From the NCBI GenBank assembly GCA_963576725.1, contig OY755241.1, positions 24,526,449-24,590,448 of the forward strand: a stretch of DNA of 64,000 nucleotides, given 5' to 3'. The DNA is from Azorinus chamasolen. Its lineage: Eukaryota > Mollusca > Bivalvia > Cardiida > Solecurtidae. Below, one piece after another: positions 21,563-30,095 of the stretch (position 1 is its first letter; the number at the start of each line of letters is the position of its first letter). The notes under the pieces are model-generated. The model searched no databases and had not been told where the DNA came from. It saw only the letters and a list, made by a program, of their open reading frames with translations. Both the position numbers and the translations under genes were made by a program.

Positions 21563-21882
21563 AAATTCTGAAGGGTTGTGATCCTCCGAAAGCAAAAATT
21601 GCAACACAAAAAGAGAAAATTGCAGACTCGGTTTTATTGAGTCTGTTCATGAGCAGTAATTGAAAGTGCAACACTGCTCACGCCCCCTAGCACCGGCTTA
21701 AGCGGTATTCAATTTTCAGAACAAGAAGTACTGAAATTAATGATCTCGAAGGATCAGAAGGTATAACAACACTGAGAATGAAGTACGGGGCGACGTTTTA
21801 CGGCCGCCACACACGCACTTAACACCTGCTGTTGTGAAGATTATAAATTCTGAAGGGTTGTGATCCTCCGAAAGCAAAAATT
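21563..21882. repeat. 244-bp insert between 38-bp direct repeats
   Basis: The 38-bp sequence starting AAATTCTGAAGGGTTGTGAT occurs at 21563-21600 and 21845-21882, exactly flanking 21601-21844. This is the footprint of a retroposon with a long target duplication or of a local duplication. The insert (CACGCCCCCTAGCACCGGC, GACGTTTTACGGCCGCC) is not recognised. Confidence 0.7.
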
Positions 21883-22014
21883 TAAATATGAAATTATTAT
21901 GTAATAAATTATAATAATATTCAAATTCAAAAAATCAGTTTGGAATGCTAGGGTACACATACCCGTTCAGAAGAACGGTTGATCGCCTTTAGTCAGAACT
22001 TTGTATGGCCTTGT

Positions 22015-22308
22015 TTAAATTATGCCCCTGGGGTTAAAATTGGCCCCGCCGAGGGGTGGTCAGTTTTCAATAGAAATATATAGTAAAAACATTGAAAATC
22101 TTCTCTGAAACTGGAAGGATCATTACTTTCATATTCAGCGCATAGCTTCATGTTCAGGTCCTCTACAAATGTTATATAAATTATGCCTCTGGTCAAAATT
22201 GGCCCTGCCCCAGGAGTAGCCAGCTTTCAATAGAAACATATAGTGAAACCTTCGAATATCTTCTCCTGATTGTCTGGTGAGCGCTTCAGGGCCATTCTGG
22301 CCCTCTTG
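22015..22308 (+). mobile_element. HINE-like element, AGCTCACC family, 3' end only
   Basis: About 1.5 core units (AAAATTGGCCCCGCCGAGG, TTTCAATAGAAAYATATAGT) followed by the intact 3' end GGTGAGCGCTTCAGGGCC, hairpin GGGCCATTCTGGCCC and CTCTTG|TT. The 5' half is absent. It cuts the gag frame to its right. Confidence 0.7.
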
Positions 22309-22782
22309 TTGAATAATGGGGTGCATTTTGTCATGACCGACAAATGCATCATCGGCTAGTGTTAAAAGCCTTTCACAAAATACTTGAATATTTTCAGATT
22401 CCTTCTGCTTCAACTTTCTAAGCAGAGAAAGGGCATATGAGGAGTCATTCACATCCCCGAAATGAACACCTAATTCATTTTTCGTCTCTTCCCACGTTGC
22501 TGTGGGATGAGATTGTCGATATCTAAATAAAAAATCAGACACTGGACCAGTGCTGGTTTGATAGGCAATTGTAGAATTGCCATTTACGTGGATAAGTTGT
22601 AAACTGCCATATTTTTCAATTTGTTTGATCCATTCTCTGAATAGTTTTGGGTCTGACCCATTATAAGACGTTATCGCAGATTTTAGCCCCTGAGTAGCAA
22701 CGTTGGCTGTTAAGCAATGGATGTTCGTATTTATCTTATCTAAAGTACTTTGAATGTGTTCTAATTCTCTGCCTTCAGCCAT
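22309..22782 (-). pseudogene. Second Gypsy gag, C-terminally truncated
   Basis: Starts at ATG 22782 (MAEGRELEHIQ) and reads ITSYNGSDPKLFREWIKQIE, AYQTSTGPVSDFLFRY, WEETKNELGVHFGDV and LKQKESENIQVFCERLLTLA, the same capsid layout as the gag at 18.7-19.2 kb, with low identity. The HINE end at 22308 removes the rest. Upstream is a splice-donor-like TAAGGTAAGT and a primer-binding site TGGTGCCGTTCGCAGGATC (22842-22860), so the LTR should lie at about 22861-23100. Its outer end was not resolved. Confidence 0.7.
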
Positions 22783-23317
22783 AATGAACGATTTTAAGAA
22801 AACCACACTCCACTTACCTTATGTCCATTGTTTTAACTTTAGATCCTGCGAACGGCACCATTAACGCTCCATATCACATAACGAGTTCAATTATACTCAT
22901 TATTATATGGAGGGGGTGTAAGCAGAATCACACTCTGGTTACTGTTCATATGTTTAATTCCACTTCGCGTTGTGTCTTCTCCATTACAAGTCAACCTAGC
23001 CTAGTTAGTATTTAATTTTGAATTTAGCGAGTTTCACATGTTTGCCTATAGTCTTATTATGACGCTAGCGGATGCTAGTAGTTCAGCCAAAATATTGCCA
23101 AAAATGCGTGCAGATACACCCTGGATCTGGCATATATAGCGCCCAAAGCTCACATGGTCACATGACTACTGGTCAAGTGATCAGGTGACAACAGCGCATA
23201 ATTTAATTGGTCATTTAGTTTGATGGTCAAAGGTTAAAAATCATAAGTCACATGAATTTTACACGTGAGCATGCAGCATGTGTCCTCCCGGGCATCAGTT
23301 TGCAAACTCACAGTAAA

Positions 23318-24989
23318 CAAGAGATGTTTGTAAAACATGTATACCCCCCAGATCCCCTGACCTTTGATCTAGTGACCTCAACTATAGAGGTCATCTAGTG
23401 GTCATGAATAATCACCACAGCAACTTTGAAGACCCTAAGCCAAACCATTGATCATTTATTGATCTGAAAACATTTCACAAGTTAAGGTCATGGTGACCTT
23501 TGACCTAGTGACCTCAACAACTATAGGGGTCACCTAGTGGTCATGACCAACTAACACAGCAAGTTTGAAGATCCCGAACCAAACCATTGAGCAGTTATTA
23601 ATTGGAAACCATTTCATCAGTTAATCTTGACCTTGACCTTTGACCTAGTGACCTTAAAATCAGTAGGGGTTATCTAGTTGTCATGACCAACTACCATAGC
23701 AAGTTTGAAGATCCTAAGCCAAACCCTTGAGCAGTTATTGATTGGAAACCATTTCACCAGTTAAGGTCATCTTGACATTTGACCTAGTGACCTCAAAAAC
23801 TATAGGGGTCATCTAGTGGTCATGACCAACCACCACAGCAATTTGAACATCCTAAGCTAAACCCTTGAGCAGTTATTGATCACAAACCATTTCACCATTT
23901 TGAGGTCATGGTGACCTTGACCTTGTGACCTCAAAAACAACAGGGCTCATCTAGTTGGCATGACCAACCACCACAGCAAGTTTGAAGATCCTAAGCCAAA
24001 CCCTTGAGCAGTTATTGATCGCAAACCATTTCACCAGTTAAGGTCATGGTGACCTTGACCTTTGACCTAGTGACCTCAAAAACAACAGGGCTCATCTAGT
24101 TGTCATGACCAACCACCTAAGCAAATTTGAAAATACTAAGCCAAACCCTTGAGCAGTTATTGATCAGAAACCATTTTACCAGTTAATGTCATGGTGACTT
24201 TGACCTATTGACCTAAAAAACAATAGGGGTCATCCAGTGGTCATGACCAACTACAGCAGCAAGATTGAAGATTCTAATCAAAACCCTTGAGTAGTTATTG
24301 ATCTGAAACCATTTAACCAGTTAAGGTCATGGTGACCCTGACCTATTGATCTGAAACCATTTAACCAGTTAAGGTCATGGTGACCCTGACCTTTGACCTC
24401 AAAAACATTAGGGGATTATCTAGTTGTCATGACCATCCACCTAAGCAAATTTGAAGATCCTAAGCCAAACCCTTGAGCAGTTATTGATCAGAAACCATTT
24501 TACCAGTTAAGGTCATCTTGACCTTTGATCTAGTGACCTAAAATAACAGGGCTCATCTAGTTGTCATGACCAACCACCTAAGGAAATTTGAAGATCCTTA
24601 GCCAAACCCTTGAGCAGTTATTGATCAGAAACCATTTTACCAGTTAAGGTCATGGTGACTTTGACCTAGTGACCTCAAATACACTAGAGGTCATCCAGTG
24701 GTCATGACTAACTACCACAGCAAGTTTGAAGATTCTAAGCTAAACCCTTGGGCAGTTATTGATCGGAAACTATTTCACCATTTTAGGTCATTGTGACCTT
24801 GACCTTTGACCTAGTGACCTCAAAAACAATAGGGATCATCTACTTGTCATGACCAACCATCACAGCAAGTTTGAAGATTCTATGCCAAGTCGTTTATTAG
24901 TTATCGTTCGGAAACCATCGATCTACCGACAGACCGACCGACCGACATGTGCAAAGCAATATACCCCCATTTTTTCAAAAGGGGGGTAT
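23318..24989 (-). mobile_element. HINE-like element, ATACCCCC family
   Basis: On the minus strand it starts ATACCCCCCTTTTGAAAAAA with partner GGGGGTAT, carries a GACC/GACA minisatellite, about ten core units near 160 bp (GACCTTTGACCTAGTGACCT, CAAGTTTGAAGATCCTAAGC), and ends with the complementary GGGGGGTATAC, hairpin ATGTTTTACAAACAT and CTCTTG|TT. It has inserted 18 bp beyond the stop of the TBP-like gene. Confidence 0.8.
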
Positions 24990-25007
24990 AATAAAAGTTC
25001 GACCAGT

Positions 25008-25349
25008 TCACTGTGAGCGTTTTTCAGCTTTTTTGCGAATACTTATAACTCTTTGCCTGCTGTGGTTGACCAATTGATGATTATATGACATAACTAACCA
25101 ACCCTGCCGTTGAATGCTTCTGGCGTGACGTTTTAATCTCCGTTTAGCTTCCGACACGGTCTTGATATTTCCGTTGACCGTGATCTTGCCCGATGAAAAC
25201 ACCATACAATGTCCCCCGATCTTTGGGTTTTTCCACTGAGCTCCGGAGTATCGGATTGGATCATAGATAATATTCCTATTAGAGTTGGTCAATGATCGTA
25301 AATCGATCTGGCAGTTCAAATCGGCCGTACACACGACATTGGTGATCAT
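25008..25349 (-). CDS. TATA-binding-protein-like protein of Polinton fragment 1
   Basis: A 113-residue frame from ATG 25349 to TGA 25008-25010. Residues 4-18, NVVCTADLNCQIDL, and 47-58, MVFSSGKITVNG, followed by a basic helix KRRLKRHARSIQRQGW, align with one full repeat of the TBP saddle: the NIVSTVNL-type strand, the FSSGK strand and turn, and the final helix. Normal TBP has two such repeats; here there is one, followed by a short basic tail (RKKAEKRSQ). The ATG lies four bases after the stop of the PC4-like frame, as in compact viral gene clusters. It may act as a self-supplied promoter recognition factor, perhaps as a dimer, or as a decoy for host TBP; both are inference. A HINE begins 18 bp past the stop, so I cannot exclude loss of a second repeat through an upstream stop. 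The second Polinton copy has no counterpart at this place. Confidence 0.75.
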   Translation of the reverse strand: MITNVVCTADLNCQIDLRSLTNSNRNIIYDPIRYSGAQWKNPKIGGHCMVFSSGKITVNGNIKTVSEAKRRLKRHARSIQRQGWLVMSYNHQLVNHSRQRVISIRKKAEKRSQ

Positions 25350-25353
25350 AGTG

Positions 25354-25820
25354 TTACCAGTTGGTATAGTCGTTGGGGTTACACTCGGAGCAACGAAGAT
25401 AACCGAGTTGATTAGCGTGGTCGCTCTGAAATTGACATGGTACCACGCTATCGAGATCGGGAAGGAGCGTCCCCATGCCAGAGATCACTCCCTTTAAATA
25501 ACGGTATTCGTCGGGTCTCAGACACAACCCTTTCTTACAGGGTACGACTTCCTCCTCGGGTTTCCAATACTGCCGTATATCCACGCAAGGTTTGTTTCTC
25601 CACCGAGATGTAGTTGATAGGCAGTCCCGTTACTCAAAGCCGCGTCGACCTTTTCCAGACTATCTACCAGATTTTTCCATCGCATTAAAGTCAGACTTAT
25701 TCCCTTCTTGGTGGGTTTATCGTTGTCCAACTCTCTCAGGTCCACTCGTTTTTCACCTTTCCATTCGGCTATTTTAGCGTATCTCTGATTACCCAAGGCG
25801 AAGCTGACGGTACTATCCAT
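25354..25820 (-). CDS. PC4-like (p15 coactivator) tandem-domain protein, copy 1, two frames
   Basis: Starts at ATG 25820. The first frame has YAKIAEWKGEKRVDLREL and PTKKGISLTLMRWKNL, the beta-ribbon and KGISL signature of the PC4/p15 single-strand-DNA-binding domain. It stays open to 25518. The second domain (DIRQYWKPEEEVVPCKKGLC, YLRCSECNPND) lies in the -1 frame, to the TAA at 25354-25356, and repeats the same DIR...KKG pattern with two extra C-x2-C cysteines. The same -1 offset occurs in the copy at 63237-63739, so it is either inherited damage, a small intron or programmed frameshifting. Role: probably DNA binding in transcription or replication of the element. A TATA box lies about 50 bases upstream. 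Confidence 0.7.
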
Positions 25821-25860
25821 TCAGTGCGAGATGCTATACTGATATTCAGACCACTGGAAC

Positions 25861-25875
25861 GCCTTATTTTATACC
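25861..25875 (-). promoter_or_regulatory. TATA box of PC4-like gene, copy 1
   Basis: Minus strand GGTATAAAATAAGGC, about 50 bases before the ATG at 25820. Copy 2 has TATATATTGAGG at the equivalent distance (63781-63792). Confidence 0.55.
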
Positions 25876-25938
25876 ATATGGATGACGTTACTAACCACTC
25901 TTCTCATTGGTTACCTTAAGGAGATGATGTCAGTCAAT

Positions 25939-25960
25939 GAGTCATAGTATAGGATGACTC
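25939..25960. promoter_or_regulatory. Inverted repeat with conserved CATAGTATAGGAT, copy 1
   Basis: GAGTCAT-AGTATAGG-ATGACTC overlaps the RING stop codon and lies upstream of the PC4-like gene. Copy 2 keeps TCATAGTATAGGAT (63886-63899) beside a different inverted repeat (GGTGAATCATA, arms 63855-63865 and 63880-63890). Preservation in a diverged spacer suggests a terminator, processing or promoter signal. Confidence 0.45.
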
Positions 25961-26310
25961 ACACGAAAATCCTTATATAATTAGTCACTCTTTGTCTGCA
26001 GAAACAGCACGTGTTGTCACGGAGCACTCGATCGCCGCACGCTGAACACAGGGTATGTCCACAGAGATTTAAAGCGATAGAAATGTCGAGTTCCGTGCAA
26101 ATGGTACACTTTACGCGATCTTCCGTCTCTCCCGCGCCTCTGAACTCCCTGCTGGTTCTTTGGATTTGAGGGGTTTGGACGCTGTCGGTTTCGATATTTG
26201 ACATCAATGTAGTCGCGAGATGAGCGGCGTCGCACGCCAAAAGAGATTCAGTGAAGGTCTGAAAGACGTGGGGCCCCTTTTCTGAATCACGGATAATAAC
26301 TCTAGTTTTT

Positions 26311-28131
26311 AGCTCACCAGAGCACAAAGTGCTCAGGGTGAGCTTTTGTGATTGCCTGATGTCCGTCGTCCGTCGGCGTGCGTCGTCAGTCGTCAACAAT
26401 TTGAACCTTTAAAAATCTTCTTTTTTAGAATGTCGATTATGTTTTGTCCTTATTTTCTTTACAATCCTGTTGATCGGGACTGACATTTAAATAATCTAGT
26501 AGTGAGATTGTCTTTATTTGATTTCATCATGTAGATTTATTTACATTATTTATTCGGCTCTATATGACCATCAGTGTCGATGGGCCGTAAAACACCATTC
26601 ATTCATTCATTCTCCTCTGAATCTACAGGGTTCTCAGCTTTCACCTTTGGCACATAGTATCATCTTTAGGTCCTCTACAAAAGTTATATAAATTATGGCC
26701 CTGGGGTCAAAATTGGCCCCCGCCCCAGGGATGCCTTGTTTTCAATAGAAACAGTAAAACTTTTAAAATCTTCTCCTCTGAAACTGGAAGGCTTTCAGCT
26801 TTGATATTTGGCACAGAGCATCATGTCCAGGTCCTCTACAAAAGTGATATAAATTATGGCCCTGGGGTTAAAATTGGCCCCGCCCCAGGGGTGGGCAGTT
26901 TTCAATAGAAACAAATAGTGAAATCTTTGAAAATCTTGTTCTCTGAAACTGGAAGGCTCTTAGCTTTCATATTTGGCACATAGCATCATGTTCAGGTCCT
27001 CTACAAAAGTTATATAAATTATGGCCCTGAGGTCAAAATTGGCCCCGCCCCAGGGGTGGGCAGTTTTCAATAGAAACAAATAGTGAAATCTTTGAAAATC
27101 TTCTCCTCTGAAACTGGAAGGGTCTCAGCTTTCATATTTGGCACAGAGCATCATGTTCAGGTCGGCTACGAAAGTTATATAAGTTATGGCCCCGGGGTCA
27201 AAATTGGCCCCGCCCCAGGGTTTGGGCAGTTTTCAATAGAAACAAATAGTGAAATCTTTGAAAATCTTCTCCTCTGAAACTGGAAGGCTCTCAGCTTTCA
27301 TATTTGGCACATAGCATCATGTTCAGGTCCTCTACAAAAGTTATATAAATTAAGGCCCCGGGGTCAAAATTGGCCCCGCCCCAGGGGTGGGCAGTTTAAT
27401 AGAAACAAATAGTGAAACTTTGAAAATCTTCTCCTCTGAAACTGGAAGGGTCTCAGCTTTCATATTTGGCACAGAGCATCATGTTCAGGTCCTCTACAAA
27501 AGTTATATAAATAATGGCCCCGGGGTCAAAATTGGCCCCGCCCCAGGGGTGGGCAGTTTTCAATAGAAACAAATAGTGAAATCTTTGAAAATCTTCTCTG
27601 AAACTGGAAGGCTCTCAGCTTTCATATTTGGCACATAGCATCATGTTCAGGTCCTCTACAAAAGTTATATAAATTATGGCTCTGGGGTTAAAATTGGCCC
27701 CGTTCCAGGGGTGGGCAGTCTTCAATAGAAACAAATAGTGAAATCTTTGAAAATCTTCTTCTCTGAAACTGGAAGGTTCTCAGCTTTCATATTTGGCACA
27801 GGGCATCATGTTCAGGTCCACTTCAATTTTTTTATAAATTATGGCCCGGGGTCAAAACTGGCCCAGCCCCAGGGATGGGCAGTTTTCAATAGAAACAAAT
27901 TGTGAAATCTTTGAATATCTTCTCTGATACTGGAAGGTTCTCAACTTTCCTATTTTGCACATAGCATCATGTTCAGATCCTCTACAAAAGTTGTATAAAT
28001 TATGCCTCTGGGGTCAAAATTGGTCCCGCCCCAGGGGTAGCCAGTTTTCAATAGAAACATATAGTGAAAACTTTGAAAATCTTCTCCTCTGATTGTCTGG
28101 TGAGCGCTTCAGGGCCATTCTGGCCCTCTTG
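26311..28131 (+). mobile_element. HINE-like element, AGCTCACC family, full length, in the CARD-RING gene
   Basis: Five T precede AGCTCACCAGAGC; the hairpin partner is GCTCAGGGTGAGCT. About nine core units near 170-180 bp (ATATTTGGCACATAGCATCA, AAAATTGGCCCCGCCCCAGG) follow. The end is GGTGAGCGCTTCAGGGCC, hairpin GGGCCATTCTGGCCC and CTCTTG|TT. A solo LINE tail has inserted at 26421-26611. Confidence 0.85.
26421..26611 (+). mobile_element. Solo LINE 3' UTR, CATT-tailed family
   Basis: TTTTTAGAATGTCGATTATG to GGGCCGTAAAACACCATTCA plus CATT repeats; identical in type to the 3' UTR of LINE copies 1 and 2 without any coding sequence. Flanking HINE sequence is continuous across it, with only a very short (about TTCT) duplication. 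Confidence 0.8.
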
Positions 28132-28229
28132 TTTGGCTAGAAGTATGTTTAGATTCGAGTTCTTCTCTCATTCCCATGGTTAGAATGTTCCGTTCGACTA
28201 GAATATCCGCGATATTAAACATATTTTAT

Positions 28230-28586
28230 TACTGGAATATACAACATGCATCAATTTACATAGATTCTAAGAAGGATTGGAATGAAAGCTAAGAGCTTAT
28301 GAAATTCCTCTCCTAGGCAAAGCAGTTGTTCATAAGAATTACAAACCTTTCAAGATATAATGAAATGCTGAAAAACAAGTGTATATGTTGAATCGGGAAA
28401 GAATAGATAGATGAAACGAAACAGAATGGTATGATTGGAACGAAGAGTGAAAATCCGTGGCGCATACAAACAAATTATCAATAATGAGTCACATTGCCCA
28501 GCTGAGTATATACAGATCTATATAAGTAAGCTTGATGTTTTAATTCATAACAACAATTGAATTAAGACATGAACCTTTTGGTTTTT
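28230..28586 (-). other. Spacer, probably Polinton flank and LINE B 3' UTR
   Basis: No gene. Sequence next to 28586 appears to continue the minus-strand LINE B past the HINE at 28587-30095; sequence near 28230-28300 lies upstream of the CARD-coding segment. The border between them is not visible. Confidence 0.4.
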
Positions 28587-30095
28587 ATACGCCCACCTAA
28601 TAAAGGTGGTCGTATATTGTCGTGGCCCTGTCCGTTCGTTCGTTCGTTCGTCCGTCAACATTTTGTTTGTCCGCTTTTTCTGGGAAAACTATTTGACAGA
28701 TATTAATGAAACTTCACACATATGTTTAATGCATCAAGATCTCAAGCTGAGTTGATTCTGAGGTTAATTTGATTTTTCATTTCAGAGTTATGGCCCTTGT
28801 TTTAAAAAAATGCAAATAGTTTGTCCGCTGTTTTCTGGGAAAACTATTTAAAAGATATTAATGAAACTTCACACAAATGTTTAATGCATCAAGATCTGAA
28901 GCTGAGTCGATTCTGAGGTTCATTTGATTTATCGTTTCGGAGTTATGGCCCTTTTACTTAAAAATAATGCAAATACATGCAAATAGTTTGTGCGCTGTTT
29001 TCTGGGAAAACTATTTGACAGATATTAATGAAACTTCTCACAAATGTTTAATGCATCAAGATCTGAAGCTGAGTTGATTCTGAGGTTCATTGGATTTTTC
29101 ATTTCAGAGTTATGGCCCTTGTCCTTAAAAAATATGCAAATACCTTATCAGCTGTTTTCTGGAAAAACTATTTGAGAGACATTAATGAAACTTCACACAA
29201 ATGTTTAATGCATCAAGATCTGAAGCTGAGTCAATTCTAAGGTTCATTGATGTGTCGTTTCGGAGTTATGGCCCTTGTATTTAAAAAATAATGCAAATAC
29301 ATGCAAATAGTTTGTCTGCCGTTTTCTGGGAAAACTATTTGACAGATATTAATGACACTTCACACAAATGTTTAATGCATCAAGATCTGAAACTGAATTG
29401 ATTCTGAGGATCATTTGATTTTTCTTTTCAGAGTTATGGCCCTTGTCCTTAAAATTAATGCAAATACATGCAAATAATTTGTCTGCTGTTTTCTGGGAAA
29501 ACTATTTGAGAGATATTAATGAAACTTCACAAACATGTTTAATGCATCAAGATCTGAAGCTGAGTAGATTTTGAGGTTTATTTGATTTTTCTTTTCAGAG
29601 TTATGGCCCTTGTCCTAAAAAATATGCAAATAGTTTGTCCGCTGTTTTCTGGGAAAACTATTTGAGAGATATTAATGAAACTTCACAAAAATGTTTAATG
29701 TATCAAGATCTGAAGCTGAGTAGATTTTGAGGTTTATTTGATTTGTCGTTTCGGAGTTATGGCCCTTTTACTTAAAAAATAATGCAAATATATGCATATA
29801 GTTTGTCCGCTGTTTTCTAGCAAAACTGTTTGACAGATATTAATGAAACTTCATACACATGTTTAATGCATCAAGACCTGAAGCTAAGTTGATTCTGAGG
29901 ATCATTTGATTTGTTGTTTGGAGTTATGGCCCTTGCACTTAAAAAAATAATGCAAATCTATGCAAATATGAGGATGGCCGTAACTTTTCATTTGAAATGA
30001 TATTTACAGATTAGAAAATGTCAACACTTATAAGGCATGTTGAATCAGAGAACGTTTGCAAGTGGGCGTATTATGTACCGTATGCGGTACTCTTG
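28587..30095 (+). mobile_element. HINE-like element, ATACGCCC family, full length
   Basis: Starts ATACGCCCACC-TAATAAA-GGTGGTCGTAT after five T, has a GTTC minisatellite, about nine core units of about 150 bp (TTTAATGCATCAAGATCTGA, GAGTTATGGCCCTTGT), and ends GTGGGCGTAT, hairpin ACCGTATGCGGT, ACTCTTG|TT. The subterminal GTGGGCGTAT is the exact complement of the 5' end. It cuts the C-terminus of LINE B. Confidence 0.85.

Larger units (their letters stand above)
20784..22014. other. Repeat-rich spacer, no protein gene
   Basis: Holds a possible tRNA-derived sequence (20828-20895), two copies of an about 85-bp repeat (TATTCATSWACAAAATAGTT, 21113-21270), a dispersed palindrome (21303-21370) and a 244-bp insert between 38-bp direct repeats (21563-21882). 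The 85-bp motif recurs in inverse orientation near 54480. Confidence 0.6.
25959..28222 (-). pseudogene. CARD-RING protein of Polinton fragment 1, split by a HINE
   Basis: The C-terminal part (26310-25959) has two regions. One is GPHVFQTFTESL followed by an ACDAAHL segment, the last helices of a CARD domain. The other is a C3HC4 RING finger (CTIC, LCGHTLCSAC, CCFC) ending YIRIFV. The N-terminal part lies beyond the HINE, at 28222-28132: from an ATG, IADILVERNILTMGMREEL, which fits CARD helices 2-3; the first helix is not seen and may be in an upstream exon. The HINE occupies 26311-28131. CARD plus RING is the C-terminal architecture of cellular IAP proteins; such a protein could act in cell-death or innate signalling, which is inference from domain class. 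The end of the homologous RING gene is at 63928-64000. Confidence 0.65.

Noticed and set aside
22821..23015. 64-codon plus frame
   Set aside because: Lies in the leader/LTR region of the second Gypsy element; no homology.
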